DNA from: Mangrovimonas sp. YM274
GTDB lineage: Bacteria > Bacteroidota > Bacteroidia > Flavobacteriales > Flavobacteriaceae
Direction of reading: 5' to 3'
DNA: 64,000 nt
NCBI RefSeq assembly: GCF_030908385.1
Contig: NZ_CP133091.1
Span: forward strand, 3,715,501 to 3,779,500
Numbering within the stretch: position 1 is the first letter of the stretch; every line of letters begins with the position of its first letter. Under the pieces are notes generated by a model that searched no databases, was not told the origin of the DNA, and worked only from the letters and a program-made list of their open reading frames with translations. This document shows positions 17,754 to 26,806 of this stretch, piece after piece. A program made the position numbers and the translations under genes.

Positions 17754-19127
17754 TTGTCCGAAGATAGAGAGCACATACAATTTGAACTGACAGATGAACT
17801 GATAGCACAGGTTGAGCAACTCATTGAAGACCAAAACAACAAGGAGCTGCGCAAACTATTAAAAGAGTTTCACTATGCTGATATTGCTGAAATTCTAGAT
17901 GAGTTAGATCTGGAAGAGGCTATATATATCATCAAATTGCTCGATTCTGAAACCACATCCGATGTGTTGATGGAATTGGATGAGGACAATAGGGAAAAAG
18001 TTTTAAAAAACCTTTCCGCCAAGGAAATTGCCGAAGAAATTGAAGAGCTCGACACCGATGATGCCGCCGATATTCTAGCAGAACTTTCCGAAGAACGTCA
18101 GCAAGAGGTAATATCCAACATTGAAGACGAAGAGCACAAAGCAGAAATCACTGAGCTTTTAGCATATGACGAAGATACTGCCGGTGGTTTAATGGCTAAA
18201 GAGCTCGTTAAGGTCTATGCCACCTGGACCGTTGCAGGGTGTTTACGACGTATCCGTGGTCAGGCCGAAAATGTCACTAGGGTGCATTCCATTTACGTAG
18301 TGGACAAACAGGAAAAACTCATTGGCCGTCTTTCGCTTAAAGATTTGATTACCGCCAAAAGCGATCAAAAAATTGCCGACATCTACATTAAAAACGTGGA
18401 TTATGTCCATGTTCAAGAAGACGTAGAAGAAGTGGCCAAAGTGATGCAAAAATACGATTTGGAGGCCATCCCAGTAGTCGATGACAACCAGATATTATTG
18501 GGACGTATTACCATTGATGACATTGTAGATGTCATCCGTGAAGAAGCCGATAAAGACTACCAGTTGGCGGCCGGTATCTCTCAAGACGTTGAAGCCGATG
18601 ATACCATCTTTGAATTGACCAAAGCACGTTTACCTTGGTTGTTAATAGGTATGTTTGGAGGATTGGGAGCAGCGACCATCATTTCAGGCTTCCAAACGGC
18701 CATGGAAAAATATACCATCCTGCTATCCTTTGTTCCGCTTATTCAAGCGACAGCAGGAAACGTTGGGGTGCAATCGTCAGCCATTGTGGTACAAGGATTG
18801 GCTAATGACACCGTAAAAGGAAAAATAGTAAGACGCCTCTTCAAAGAATTCCTATTGGGCTTGGTAAATGGTGTTGGTATTGCCATGATTGTTTTGCCAA
18901 TTAGCCATTTCTTTTTTGGAACCCCTTATTTGGTCTCCATTACCATTTGCGTAGCCTTGATTACCGTTATTGTAATTGCCGCGCTTGTAGGTACCTTCAT
19001 CCCAATATTTCTGGATAAACGTGGTATAGATCCCGCTGTAGCGACGGGACCATTTATCACCACTAGTAATGATATTTTTGGAATCTTAATTTACTTCCTA
19101 ATCGCTAAAATGATTTTAGGTTTTTAA
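17754..19127 (+). CDS. mgtE: Magnesium transporter MgtE
   Basis: A Mg2+-gated channel-type transporter of the inner membrane. The superhelical acidic N domain covers about residues 10-130. Two CBS domains (about 135-255) carry TAGGLMAKE and AIPVVDDNQILLGRITIDD. Five transmembrane helices (about 285-457) include PLIQATAGNVGVQSSAIVVQG, the pore-lining conserved segment. The start is TTG at 17754, since no ATG fits between rsmA and the N domain. Length 457 is normal. It is cotranscribed with rsmA, and the serA-like gene starts 8 bases later. Confidence 0.95.
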   Translation: MSEDREHIQFELTDELIAQVEQLIEDQNNKELRKLLKEFHYADIAEILDELDLEEAIYIIKLLDSETTSDVLMELDEDNREKVLKNLSAKEIAEEIEELDTDDAADILAELSEERQQEVISNIEDEEHKAEITELLAYDEDTAGGLMAKELVKVYATWTVAGCLRRIRGQAENVTRVHSIYVVDKQEKLIGRLSLKDLITAKSDQKIADIYIKNVDYVHVQEDVEEVAKVMQKYDLEAIPVVDDNQILLGRITIDDIVDVIREEADKDYQLAAGISQDVEADDTIFELTKARLPWLLIGMFGGLGAATIISGFQTAMEKYTILLSFVPLIQATAGNVGVQSSAIVVQGLANDTVKGKIVRRLFKEFLLGLVNGVGIAMIVLPISHFFFGTPYLVSITICVALITVIVIAALVGTFIPIFLDKRGIDPAVATGPFITTSNDIFGILIYFLIAKMILGF

Positions 19128-19135
19128 TACCCATT

Positions 19136-20071
19136 ATGAACATCCTTCACCTCGATACCAATCACCCCTTGTTAATTGAACAACTCAATGATTTAGGATT
19201 CATTAACCATGAAGATTACTCCTCTTCAAAAACCGAGATTGAATCCAAAATTAAGGACTATGAAGGTATCGTCATAAGAAGTAGATTTACCATTGACCAG
19301 CAATTTTTAGATACTGCAACAAACTTAAAGTTCATTGGTCGTGTTGGTGCTGGATTGGAGAATATAGATTGTGATTATGCCGAGCAAAAAGGCATTTCAT
19401 TAATTGCTGCACCTGAAGGCAACCGAAACGCTGTAGGTGAACAGGCCTTGGGGATGCTCCTTTCGCTATTCAACAACCTCAATAAAGCTGATGCTGAAGT
19501 GCGCCAAGGCAAATGGCTTCGCGAAGCCAATAGAGGCTTGGAACTTGACGGAAAAACCGTAGGCATTATTGGTTATGGCAACATGGGAAAAGCCTTCGCA
19601 AAAAAACTGAGAGGTTTTGAAGTAGATGTCTTGTGCTACGACATTCAAGCTGGTGTAGGCGACAACAATGCAGAACAAGTTCCTCTTGAAGTGTTCTGCA
19701 AACAAGTAGATGTGGTGAGTCTGCATACCCCACAAACACCACTCACTCTAGGCATGATTGACAAAGCATTCATTAAAAAATTCAAAAAGCCATTTTGGTT
19801 TATCAACACTGCCCGTGGCAAGAGTGTGGTAACCGAAGATTTGGTAGATGCCCTAAAAACAGGGAACATATTGGGTGCAGGTTTGGATGTTTTGGAATAT
19901 GAAAAAGCTTCTTTTGAAAATCTGTTTTTAGAAGAAATGCCCGAAGCCTTTAAATACTTGATACAGGCCCAAAACGTGCTACTTACGCCTCACATTGCTG
20001 GTTGGACCATTGAAAGTAAAGAGAAGTTGGCACAAACCATTGTTGACAAAATCAAAGCTGAATTTTACTAA
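19136..20071 (+). CDS. D-2-hydroxyacid dehydrogenase (phosphoglycerate dehydrogenase-like)
   Basis: An NAD-dependent D-isomer-specific hydroxyacid dehydrogenase of 311 residues. VGIIGYGNMGKAFAKKLRGFEV (nucleotide-binding GxGxxG, about 142) is the Rossmann motif. The catalytic Arg is in NTARGKSVV (about 225-233), the Glu follows near EYEKASFEN, and the catalytic His lies in LLTPHIAGWT (about 282-291). It lacks the ACT domain of long SerA enzymes. The closest role is 3-phosphoglycerate oxidation in serine synthesis, but other hydroxyacids are possible and no serC or serB is in the window. It follows mgtE by 8 bases. Confidence 0.88.
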   Translation: MNILHLDTNHPLLIEQLNDLGFINHEDYSSSKTEIESKIKDYEGIVIRSRFTIDQQFLDTATNLKFIGRVGAGLENIDCDYAEQKGISLIAAPEGNRNAVGEQALGMLLSLFNNLNKADAEVRQGKWLREANRGLELDGKTVGIIGYGNMGKAFAKKLRGFEVDVLCYDIQAGVGDNNAEQVPLEVFCKQVDVVSLHTPQTPLTLGMIDKAFIKKFKKPFWFINTARGKSVVTEDLVDALKTGNILGAGLDVLEYEKASFENLFLEEMPEAFKYLIQAQNVLLTPHIAGWTIESKEKLAQTIVDKIKAEFY

Positions 20072-20148
20072 ACCTCATTTCATTCCTCTGGTAGAATTAC
20101 TACTTTTTATACTATCTTTAGTTGCATATAACACGACAGAATTCCAAT

Positions 20149-20607
20149 ATGCAATATAAAGCTACCTCTCCCGAAGACTATATCAATCAAGTACCGGAAG
20201 AACGTAAGGACATTTTAAAAGCCTTACGACAGACCATCAAAGATAACCTTCCCAAAGGATTCGAGGAAGGCATCCAATACGGTATGATAGGTTATTATGT
20301 TCCTCATAGCATATATCCCAAAGGTTATCATTGCACCCCCGAGGAACCATTGCCATTTATGAGTGTCGCTTCTCAAAAAAATTCCATCAACCTATACCAT
20401 AGTGGCATTTATGCTGTCCCCGAAATTCACGAATGGTTTGTAAAAGAATATCCCAAATACAGCAAATACAAATTAGATATGGGTAAAAGCTGCATTCGGT
20501 TTAAGCGCATCAACGAAATTCCTCTCCAACTTATAGCCGAACTATGTCATAAAATGACTCCAGAAGAATGGATTTCGGTATATGAAAATGCCTTGAAGAA
20601 AAAATAA
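20149..20607 (+). CDS. DUF1801 family protein
   Basis: A 152-residue cytosolic protein with the DUF1801 (YdhG-like) pattern: YINQVPEERKDILKALRQTI at the start, EEGIQYGMIGYYVP in the centre and a C-terminal KSCIRFKRINEIPLQLIAEL segment. It is small and globular with no signal or membrane segment. The family fold resembles iron-chaperone-type proteins such as YdhG/Fra, but the function is not established. The ATG at 20149 is preferred over the TTG at 20122, which would add nine residues outside the conserved part. A VOC gene follows 18 bases later. Confidence 0.8.
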   Translation: MQYKATSPEDYINQVPEERKDILKALRQTIKDNLPKGFEEGIQYGMIGYYVPHSIYPKGYHCTPEEPLPFMSVASQKNSINLYHSGIYAVPEIHEWFVKEYPKYSKYKLDMGKSCIRFKRINEIPLQLIAELCHKMTPEEWISVYENALKKK

Positions 20608-20625
20608 TCACTCAACAATCAACAT

Positions 20626-21012
20626 ATGAAAAAAAGAGTAACAGGTATTGGCGGTTTATTTTTTAAAACCGACGATCCCAACGCCACCAAAGAATGGTAT
20701 AAAAAGCACCTTGGTTTCAATACCGATGATTACGGCTGTACTTTTTGGTGGAAAGACAAAGACGGCAATGATTGCTCTACCCAATGGAGCCCTTTCCCAA
20801 AAGATACCAAGTATTATGAACCTTCCCAAAAGGGTTTTATGTTCAATTATCGGGTTGAGGATTTGGAAGCTTTGTTGAAAGTTTTAAAGGAAGAAGGTGT
20901 CACCATTGTAGGGGATATGGAAACATACGACTATGGAAAATTTGCTTGGATTTTGGATAATGAAGGCAACAAAATTGAACTTTGGGAACCTATCGATCAA
21001 GCATTCCAATAA
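20626..21012 (+). CDS. VOC family (glyoxalase/bleomycin resistance-like) protein
   Basis: A 128-residue single-module VOC protein. It starts with VTGIGGLFFKTDDPNATKEW, the beta-alpha-beta pattern of the fold, and ends with the second half MFNYRVEDLEALLKVLKEEG then FAWILDNEGNKIELWEP. The terminal E in IELWEP is the usual metal ligand. Such proteins act on small molecules (glyoxalase, dioxygenase or antibiotic binding), and the substrate is not predictable. It is likely cotranscribed with the DUF1801 gene. Confidence 0.88.
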   Translation: MKKRVTGIGGLFFKTDDPNATKEWYKKHLGFNTDDYGCTFWWKDKDGNDCSTQWSPFPKDTKYYEPSQKGFMFNYRVEDLEALLKVLKEEGVTIVGDMETYDYGKFAWILDNEGNKIELWEPIDQAFQ

Positions 21013-21113
21013 CAAAACCTCATTCTCCTTTGAAACTCAAATCACACATAATCAACAAAAACGATGGTATTTTTTTAGTACTTTTAATATTCTAACCATT
21101 AATACACAAAGCT

Positions 21114-21566
21114 ATGTCTGATGAAAAAAGTCTAGGAGACGACCTTAACGACATGTTGGGCGACGCCAAAAAAACAGCCAAAAAAGCGGCTGGCAAAGCC
21201 GAAGAATTTGGTAAAGAAGCCCAAGGTAGTGCTAAAGAATTTGGCAAAGAAGCCGAAGAAGCTACTAGGGAATTTAGAGAAAGTGCCAAAGAAGCTTTTG
21301 AAAAAACAACAGGTTCTAACAAGAAAGTGCTCGCTGGAGTATTAGCCATTTTATTAGGCGGCTTTGGTATTCATAAATTTGTGCTAAACTACACTAAAGA
21401 AGGGCTTATACTATTGTTAACAACTGTAGTTTTATCCTTATTTAGTTTTGGATTCTTAGGCTTTTTGGTTTGGGTTTTCACGGTTATAGAAGGGATCATT
21501 TACCTTACGAAAACCGACGGAGAATTCTATAAAACCTACCAATTAGGGAAAAAACCTTGGTTTTAA
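21114..21566 (+). CDS. TM2 domain protein with a charged amphipathic N-terminal repeat region
   Basis: A 150-residue membrane protein. Residues 68-150 are a TM2 domain: LAGVLAILLGGFGIHKFVLN, then a second hydrophobic helix FGFLGFLVWVFTVIEGIIYL. Residues 10-62 are a run of short K/A/E/G repeats (for example AAGKAEEFGKEAQG and SAKEFGKEAEEATR) that would form an amphipathic helix, similar in style to LEA-type proteins. The function is unknown. It has no partner: the VOC gene is 101 bases upstream and the next gene is convergent. Confidence 0.85.
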   Translation: MSDEKSLGDDLNDMLGDAKKTAKKAAGKAEEFGKEAQGSAKEFGKEAEEATREFRESAKEAFEKTTGSNKKVLAGVLAILLGGFGIHKFVLNYTKEGLILLLTTVVLSLFSFGFLGFLVWVFTVIEGIIYLTKTDGEFYKTYQLGKKPWF

Positions 21567-21591
21567 TTGCCTAGTAAAGTTCACAATGCTA

Positions 21592-23433
21592 TTACCCAGC
21601 ACTCTCTACGTCGTTTTGTTCAGAGAGTTTTTGCTCCAACTCAGCTTGGAACTCTTCCATAACAGGGCGTACGGTACTTTCTGGCAAGTCGGCAATTTTA
21701 ATGTACATCAAGCCATCCACAGCATTGTTGAAGAGAGGATCCACGTTAAAGGCCACCAACTTGGCATTTTGCTTAATGTATTTTTTCAACAATACGGGTA
21801 AACGCAAAGCCCCTGGCTCCACTTCGTCGATAATCTTGTCGAACTTGTTCAAGTCAGCTTCGGTTTCATCAAAGACAAAATCCTTGTCCGCATCCTTTAG
21901 CTTTACCTTAAACTCCTTTTTGGGGCGTACATATTGGGCTACATAAGGATCGTAGTAATGCGATTTCATAAACTCGATCATCAAGGACTTAGAGAAATTG
22001 GAAAACTGATTACTAATACTCACGCCACCAATTAAGTATTTGTGTTCAGGGAATCGCAGTGTAGTATGTACAATGCCTTTCCACAACAGGAATAATGGCA
22101 TCGGTTTTTGTTGATATTCCTTAATGATGAAAGCACGTCCCATTTCTATGGACTGGCTCATCATTTTATACAATTCCGGTTCAAAACGGAACAAATCCTG
22201 TAGATAAAATCCATCTATCCCATACTTCTCAAATATAGCCGCTCCCAAGCCCATTCGATAGGCACCAACAATCAACTGACGATCATTGTCCCAAAGAAAC
22301 ATGTGGTGATAATAGGTATCAAAAGTATCTAAATCGATGGCCTCGTTGGTTCCCTCACCTACTTCCCTAAAGGTTATTTCACGCAGTCTTCCTATTTCAC
22401 GCAAACTATTGGGAATGGCATTGGCAGGAGCTAAAAACACCTCATAATTCTTACTCTGCAGTAACCTCATGTCATTTTCACGCAAGGCATCTACTTCCGC
22501 AACCATAATGTCCCGAGCTATTGGCGTTACAATGCGTTTAGGTGGTTTGGTTGCTTTTAACGTTGTAGAAAAATTGCTAAGAAACTTCCCTTTTTCATCA
22601 AATGAATTTGAGAGTATATAGGTCTTTCTTCTCAGAAATTCCGAATAGCTTTCCAGAGTCAAGTGCTCCTTTTGCTCACTAACAGGAATAGGTCGACCAA
22701 TTCTAACCTTAATCACCCGACGTTTTTGCGTCAACAGCTCTGATGGCAGTTTTGCAGTCCTAAACGTATCGTTGATTTTAGACAGTTCGTAAAACAACTT
22801 ACTGTTTTTGGCATGAAAATAAATTGGAACTACGGGAACCTCTGCTTTTTTAACCAATTTCATAGCAGCCGCTTCCCATGGTTTATCTACCACCAGTTTA
22901 CCGTCTCTATAGGTAGATACTTCTCCAGCCGGGAAAATCCCGAGAGGATGCCCATCCTTTAAATGTTTGATAGCTGTTTTAAATCCTGCCAAACTTGACT
23001 TTACATCCTTACGATCTTCAAAAGGATTTACCGGTAAAATATAGTTTTTAAGGGGTTCTATTCTATGTAAAAGGAAATTGGCGATGATCTTAAAATCCTG
23101 ACGTTGCTCCAACATCAACTTCAACAACAAGATCCCATCTATTCCGCCTAAGGGGTGATTGGATACCGTGATATAGGCCCCATCCTTGGGCAAACGCTTT
23201 AAATCTTCCTCTGGAATTTCAAATTTAATCTGAAATTCCTCAAGAATTCTATCCAAAAATTCAAGTTCACTAAAGTGCTTATTTCGATTGTAAATTTTAT
23301 TCAACTTGGAGATTTTGAGCATCTTCATCAATACCCAACCCGAAAAAGTCCCTACAAATCCGTACTTGTCCATTTGTATGGCCTTGGCTACTTCCTTAGC
23401 ACTTACCAAACCAGAATTTTGTTGTTTAGTCAT
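21592..23433 (-). CDS. olsF: Two-domain acyltransferase: PlsC-like N terminus fused to OlsB/hemolysin-like C terminus
   Basis: A 613-residue fusion. The N-terminal half is a PlsC-type lysophospholipid acyltransferase with the catalytic box NHPLGGIDG (about 93-101) and FPAGEVSTYRDG (about 167). The C-terminal half (about 310-560) resembles the OlsB/GlsB acyl-ACP N-acyltransferases, with EIGRLREITFREVGEGTN and QSIEMGRAFI. This architecture matches OlsF of Flavobacterium johnsoniae and Serratia, and the GlsF fusions of Bacteroidota. These make ornithine or glycine lipids by N- and then O-acylation. It is the last gene of a GNAT, aspartate kinase, acyltransferase group. The amino acid substrate is uncertain. 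Confidence 0.85.
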   Translation of the reverse strand: MTKQQNSGLVSAKEVAKAIQMDKYGFVGTFSGWVLMKMLKISKLNKIYNRNKHFSELEFLDRILEEFQIKFEIPEEDLKRLPKDGAYITVSNHPLGGIDGILLLKLMLEQRQDFKIIANFLLHRIEPLKNYILPVNPFEDRKDVKSSLAGFKTAIKHLKDGHPLGIFPAGEVSTYRDGKLVVDKPWEAAAMKLVKKAEVPVVPIYFHAKNSKLFYELSKINDTFRTAKLPSELLTQKRRVIKVRIGRPIPVSEQKEHLTLESYSEFLRRKTYILSNSFDEKGKFLSNFSTTLKATKPPKRIVTPIARDIMVAEVDALRENDMRLLQSKNYEVFLAPANAIPNSLREIGRLREITFREVGEGTNEAIDLDTFDTYYHHMFLWDNDRQLIVGAYRMGLGAAIFEKYGIDGFYLQDLFRFEPELYKMMSQSIEMGRAFIIKEYQQKPMPLFLLWKGIVHTTLRFPEHKYLIGGVSISNQFSNFSKSLMIEFMKSHYYDPYVAQYVRPKKEFKVKLKDADKDFVFDETEADLNKFDKIIDEVEPGALRLPVLLKKYIKQNAKLVAFNVDPLFNNAVDGLMYIKIADLPESTVRPVMEEFQAELEQKLSEQNDVESAG

Positions 23434-23455
23434 AATGACAAATGTACTAAATAGT

Positions 23456-24706
23456 TCAATTGGTTACCATCTGCACCGTATCTTGGGTTAATTGTTTCAA
23501 GAGCAGTGTTTTGCCCTCCTCCAAGGCCTTGATTGCCGCATCATTATAGTGCCTAACCGTGTACAAAGAGACGTTTTTATGGCAAGTAACCTTAAAATTC
23601 GCCTTCAAATCCTGTAACAGCTTGTCCAAATTGTCATATAAATTATCCACGCAAACGGAAAAGCTGATAGCAGAGTTTTGAATAACGTCTACCTTCATTT
23701 TGTAAGTATGTAACAAGTTGAAAATGGCGCTGATATTGTCTTCTACGATGTATGAAAAATCTAATGAAGACAGGGAGATCAACACTTGATTTTTCTTTAC
23801 TATAAAGCATGGTACCTTTGGCTCAATATCGACACCCTTGCAAACTGTGGTCCCTTGCTCTTTTGGATTCAAAAAAGATTTTACTTTTAGCGGGATTTCC
23901 TTTCGTTGCAAAGGTTGTAACGTTTTGGGATGAATTACCGAAGCCCCATAAAAAGCCAATTCTATCGCTTCACTATAGGAAATCCTATTTAATAATTGTG
24001 CGTGTTCAAAATATCTAGGATCGGCATTTAAAACCCCTGCCACATCTTTCCAAATGGTAACACTTTCAGCATTTAAACAGTAGGCAAAAATAGCAGCCGT
24101 ATAATCGCTCCCTTCACGCCCCAAAGTAGTGGTAAAATTATTGGCATCGCTACCTAAAAACCCTTGCGTAATATTTAAAACATCTGGCTTTACTTGCTTA
24201 GTAATATTGGTTTGAGTGTCTTCCCAATTTACATTTGCCTTACGATAGTAATTATCTGTTTTGATACAGTTTCGAACATCCAACCAGGTATTTGCCAAAC
24301 CAATAGTAATGAGATATTCACTAACAATGGTTGTGGACACCAACTCCCCATAACAAATGGATTGATCATACACATAGTTATAATCTGGTGACTTGTTCCT
24401 ATCGAAAAACTCTGAAAGTTCATTAAATAGCAATGTTACCTTTTGAAAAACAGGATGCTGTTCTTGCTCAAATAGCTCCAGTAAAATTTCATTATGATAT
24501 TTTTTAACCTCTTGAAGAGAGGATTGCAATTCTGTTGGTTTATGAAAGTAATTGTGTACCACAGTCTCTAAAGCATTGGTAGTTTTGCCCATAGCGGACA
24601 CCACAATCAAAGTATTTTCAACACCAACCTGCTGCAACACCGACACAAGATTTTTAACACCTTTAGCATCTTTAACCGATGCACCTCCAAACTTAAATAT
24701 CTGCAT
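23456..24706 (-). CDS. lysC: Aspartate kinase (monofunctional)
   Basis: Phosphorylates aspartate, the first step of lysine, threonine, methionine and diaminopimelate synthesis. MQIFKFGGASVKDAKGVKNL holds the KFGGxS signature. The kinase core continues to about 270, and the C-terminal region (about 300-416) has the size and strand pattern of paired ACT regulatory domains. Only the kinase part is present, with no homoserine dehydrogenase fusion. Length 416 is normal for this type. The stop of the GNAT gene lies one base upstream, so the two are cotranscribed, and the acyltransferase follows 22 bases later. Confidence 0.95.
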   Translation of the reverse strand: MQIFKFGGASVKDAKGVKNLVSVLQQVGVENTLIVVSAMGKTTNALETVVHNYFHKPTELQSSLQEVKKYHNEILLELFEQEQHPVFQKVTLLFNELSEFFDRNKSPDYNYVYDQSICYGELVSTTIVSEYLITIGLANTWLDVRNCIKTDNYYRKANVNWEDTQTNITKQVKPDVLNITQGFLGSDANNFTTTLGREGSDYTAAIFAYCLNAESVTIWKDVAGVLNADPRYFEHAQLLNRISYSEAIELAFYGASVIHPKTLQPLQRKEIPLKVKSFLNPKEQGTTVCKGVDIEPKVPCFIVKKNQVLISLSSLDFSYIVEDNISAIFNLLHTYKMKVDVIQNSAISFSVCVDNLYDNLDKLLQDLKANFKVTCHKNVSLYTVRHYNDAAIKALEEGKTLLLKQLTQDTVQMVTN

Positions 24707-24707
24707 C

Positions 24708-25187
24708 CTACAATCTTGAAATATAATTTGCTATTCCTTGTTCATCCAAATGCACCACATCCCAATCGCGTTTTACATCGGCACCTTTGCTCTCATAAAA
24801 GTCTATGGCAGGTGTATTCCAATCCAACACTTCCCAACAAATCCGTTTTACTCCCAAGTCATTACCATACTTAATAACTTCATCCAAAAGTTTGGTTCCC
24901 AATCCATGCCCACGCATGCTTTGTCTCACAATAAGGTCTTCTAGATGCAGCACGACACCTTTCCACGTAGAAAAACGTGTGTATACCAAGGCAATCCCTT
25001 CTACAGCGCCATCAACTTCGGCCACAAAACAATGAAAATTGGGGTTAGTACCAAACCCTTTATGTTCCAATTCTTCTACGGTAACTTCCACAGCATCGGG
25101 TTCTTTCTCAAAAACTGCCAATTCATGAATGAGCTCAAGAACCTTGGGCATATCTGATTTAACGGCTTCTCTAATTGTACAATTCAT
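24708..25187 (-). CDS. GNAT family N-acetyltransferase
   Basis: A 159-residue acetyl-CoA-dependent N-acyltransferase. It contains the GNAT acetyl-CoA loop RGHGLGTKLLDEVI (about 94-107) after the beta bulge VVLHLEDLIVRQSMRG. CWEVLDWNTPAIDFYESKGAD is the usual C-terminal motif. The fold resembles the spermidine/diamine acetyltransferase branch (SAT1-like), but the substrate is not certain. It leads a minus-strand operon and has a TATATTTG element upstream. Confidence 0.9.
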   Translation of the reverse strand: MNCTIREAVKSDMPKVLELIHELAVFEKEPDAVEVTVEELEHKGFGTNPNFHCFVAEVDGAVEGIALVYTRFSTWKGVVLHLEDLIVRQSMRGHGLGTKLLDEVIKYGNDLGVKRICWEVLDWNTPAIDFYESKGADVKRDWDVVHLDEQGIANYISRL

Positions 25188-25206
25188 AATATTCGATATC
25201 TAAATT

Positions 25207-25214
25207 CAAATATA
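25207..25214 (-). promoter_or_regulatory. -7 element (TATATTTG) for the GNAT-lysC-acyltransferase group
   Basis: A perfect TAnnTTTG on the minus strand, 20 bases before the GNAT start. The nearest TTTG upstream is at 25 bases, slightly long for a standard -33 element. Confidence 0.5.
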
Positions 25215-25258
25215 ATTTAAAGTTAAGGATATGCTGGGACAAATTGTCCACGAAAACG

Positions 25259-25288
25259 TTGTAGTTGCGTAAAATTCTACGATATTTG
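25259..25288 (+). promoter_or_regulatory. Promoter for fbp
   Basis: TTG (25259-25261), 19 bases, then GATATTTG (25281-25288), one base from TAnnTTTG. It lies 23 bases before the fbp ATG. Confidence 0.6.
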
Positions 25289-25311
25289 CACAAACAAAAG
25301 GATCAACTTTC

Positions 25312-26325
25312 ATGTCTCACAAACATCAAACTCTTGGAGAGTTTATCATAGAAAATCAAGCCGCATTTAAATATTCATCAGGAGAGCTATCAAGACTTAT
25401 CAATTCCATCCGATTGGCCGCCAAAGTTGTTAACCACGAGGTAAACAAAGCAGGACTGGTAGATATTATTGGCGCTGCAGGCGAAACCAACATTCAAGGA
25501 GAAGACCAACAAAAACTGGATGTTTTAGCCAACGAAAAGTTTATACAAACACTTACCAACCGTAATATTGTTTGTGGTATTGCCAGTGAAGAAGAAGACG
25601 ATTTCATCTCCATCAACTCACAGGACGAAAACAACCAAAACAAATACGTTGTGCTTATAGACCCTTTGGACGGATCGTCCAATATTGATGTAAACGTGTC
25701 TGTAGGAACCATTTTTTCGGTTTACAGACGTGTAACACCAGTTGGCACACCAGTAACCATTGAGGATTTTCTTCAGAAAGGAAATCAACAAGTTGCAGCT
25801 GGTTATGTGGTTTATGGTACTTCTACCATGCTCGTTTATACAACGGGAGCAGGAGTAAACGGATTCACTTTAAACCCAGCTATTGGCACCTTCTACCTCT
25901 CTCATCCAAATATGCAATTTCCATTGGATGGAAACATCTATTCGGTAAACGAAGGGAATTATATCCACTTCCCTCAAGGCATCAAGGATTATATAAAATA
26001 TTGCCAGAAGGAAGAGGGAGACAGACCTTACACTTCTAGGTATATAGGATCATTGGTATCCGATTTCCATAGAAACATGATTAAAGGCGGTATTTATATG
26101 TATCCTAAATGCTCACCTAAAACCAATGGAAAGTTGCGTTTGCTATATGAATGTAACCCTATGGCATTTTTAGCAGAACAAGCCAACGGCAAGGCCAGTG
26201 ATGGTTATACCAGAATAATGGACATACAACCTACCGAATTGCACGAACGTGTTCCATTTATTTGCGGCAGTAGGAACATGGTAGAAAAAGCAGAAGAATT
26301 TATTCAACTAGCCGACCCTAAATAA
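25312..26325 (+). CDS. fbp: Fructose-1,6-bisphosphatase, class I
   Basis: Hydrolyses fructose 1,6-bisphosphate to fructose 6-phosphate, the control step of gluconeogenesis. The metal-binding signature [20 protein letters not shown] starts near residue 117. The upstream [10 protein letters not shown] motif gives further metal ligands. The C-terminal segment [22 protein letters not shown] (about 278-300) is the class I active-site region. Length 337 is normal. Its own promoter and a shared terminator make it monocistronic. Confidence 0.97.
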   Translation: MSHKHQTLGEFIIENQAAFKYSSGELSRLINSIRLAAKVVNHEVNKAGLVDIIGAAGETNIQGEDQQKLDVLANEKFIQTLTNRNIVCGIASEEEDDFISINSQDENNQNKYVVLIDPLDGSSNIDVNVSVGTIFSVYRRVTPVGTPVTIEDFLQKGNQQVAAGYVVYGTSTMLVYTTGAGVNGFTLNPAIGTFYLSHPNMQFPLDGNIYSVNEGNYIHFPQGIKDYIKYCQKEEGDRPYTSRYIGSLVSDFHRNMIKGGIYMYPKCSPKTNGKLRLLYECNPMAFLAEQANGKASDGYTRIMDIQPTELHERVPFICGSRNMVEKAEEFIQLADPK

Positions 26326-26326
26326 A

Positions 26327-26360
26327 AAAAGCGAACCAAATTGGTTCGCTTTTCTTTTTG
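26327..26360. terminator. Bidirectional terminator between fbp and the TerB gene
   Basis: The stem AAAAGCGAACCAA/TTGGTTCGCTTTT is nearly a perfect palindrome with A and T flanks on either side, serving both convergent genes. Confidence 0.85.
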
Positions 26361-26374
26361 ATATGTTGAAGCAA

Positions 26375-26806
26375 TTATTTGTTCATTGCTTTCATTTCAT
26401 CCTTAAAGATTTCAATATCTACACCTTCCTTTACCAAATGTAAAGCTTTATCTGTGATGTATTTGGCATTGTCCGGTCTAAAACCAAGACCTACACAAAA
26501 TTTCTCTAACATGTTCACTTGGTCATCAGATTGGATATGGTCAACCCACACCATTCTAGCCAAATCAAACAAACGCTCCAAACGTAATTCATAAGAAGTT
26601 GGAGGATTAATTGGATGTGTTTTATAGTCCTTTAGTATTGTAGCATATTCATGGTCATCAATACCTAAGTTTCTTGCCAATCTATCTAAAAACGCACGTT
26701 CTTCTTCATTAATAATTCCGTCACTCATAGCAACCCTTACAATCGCTGCAAAATGATCTTCATTACGTTTTTTAAATCCACTGTCAAATAAATCTGAAAT
26801 CGACAT
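26375..26806 (-). CDS. TerB-like protein
   Basis: A 143-residue soluble all-alpha protein with the TerB fold. HFAAIVRVAMSDGIINEEERAFLDRL contains the typical acidic DGxxxxEE metal-binding segment (about 28-38), and FDLARMVWVDHIQSDDQVNMLEKF is the second half with a further acidic loop. TerB homologues bind Ca2+ and are linked to tellurite resistance and membrane stress, but a single TerB without other ter genes, as here, has no assigned role. It has a TATATTTG element 25 bases upstream. Confidence 0.85.
   Translation of the reverse strand: MSISDLFDSGFKKRNEDHFAAIVRVAMSDGIINEEERAFLDRLARNLGIDDHEYATILKDYKTHPINPPTSYELRLERLFDLARMVWVDHIQSDDQVNMLEKFCVGLGFRPDNAKYITDKALHLVKEGVDIEIFKDEMKAMNK

Noticed and set aside
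26375-26806. Tellurite resistance operon
   Set aside because: Only a single TerB-like gene is present; no terC, terD, terZ or other ter genes occur in the window.
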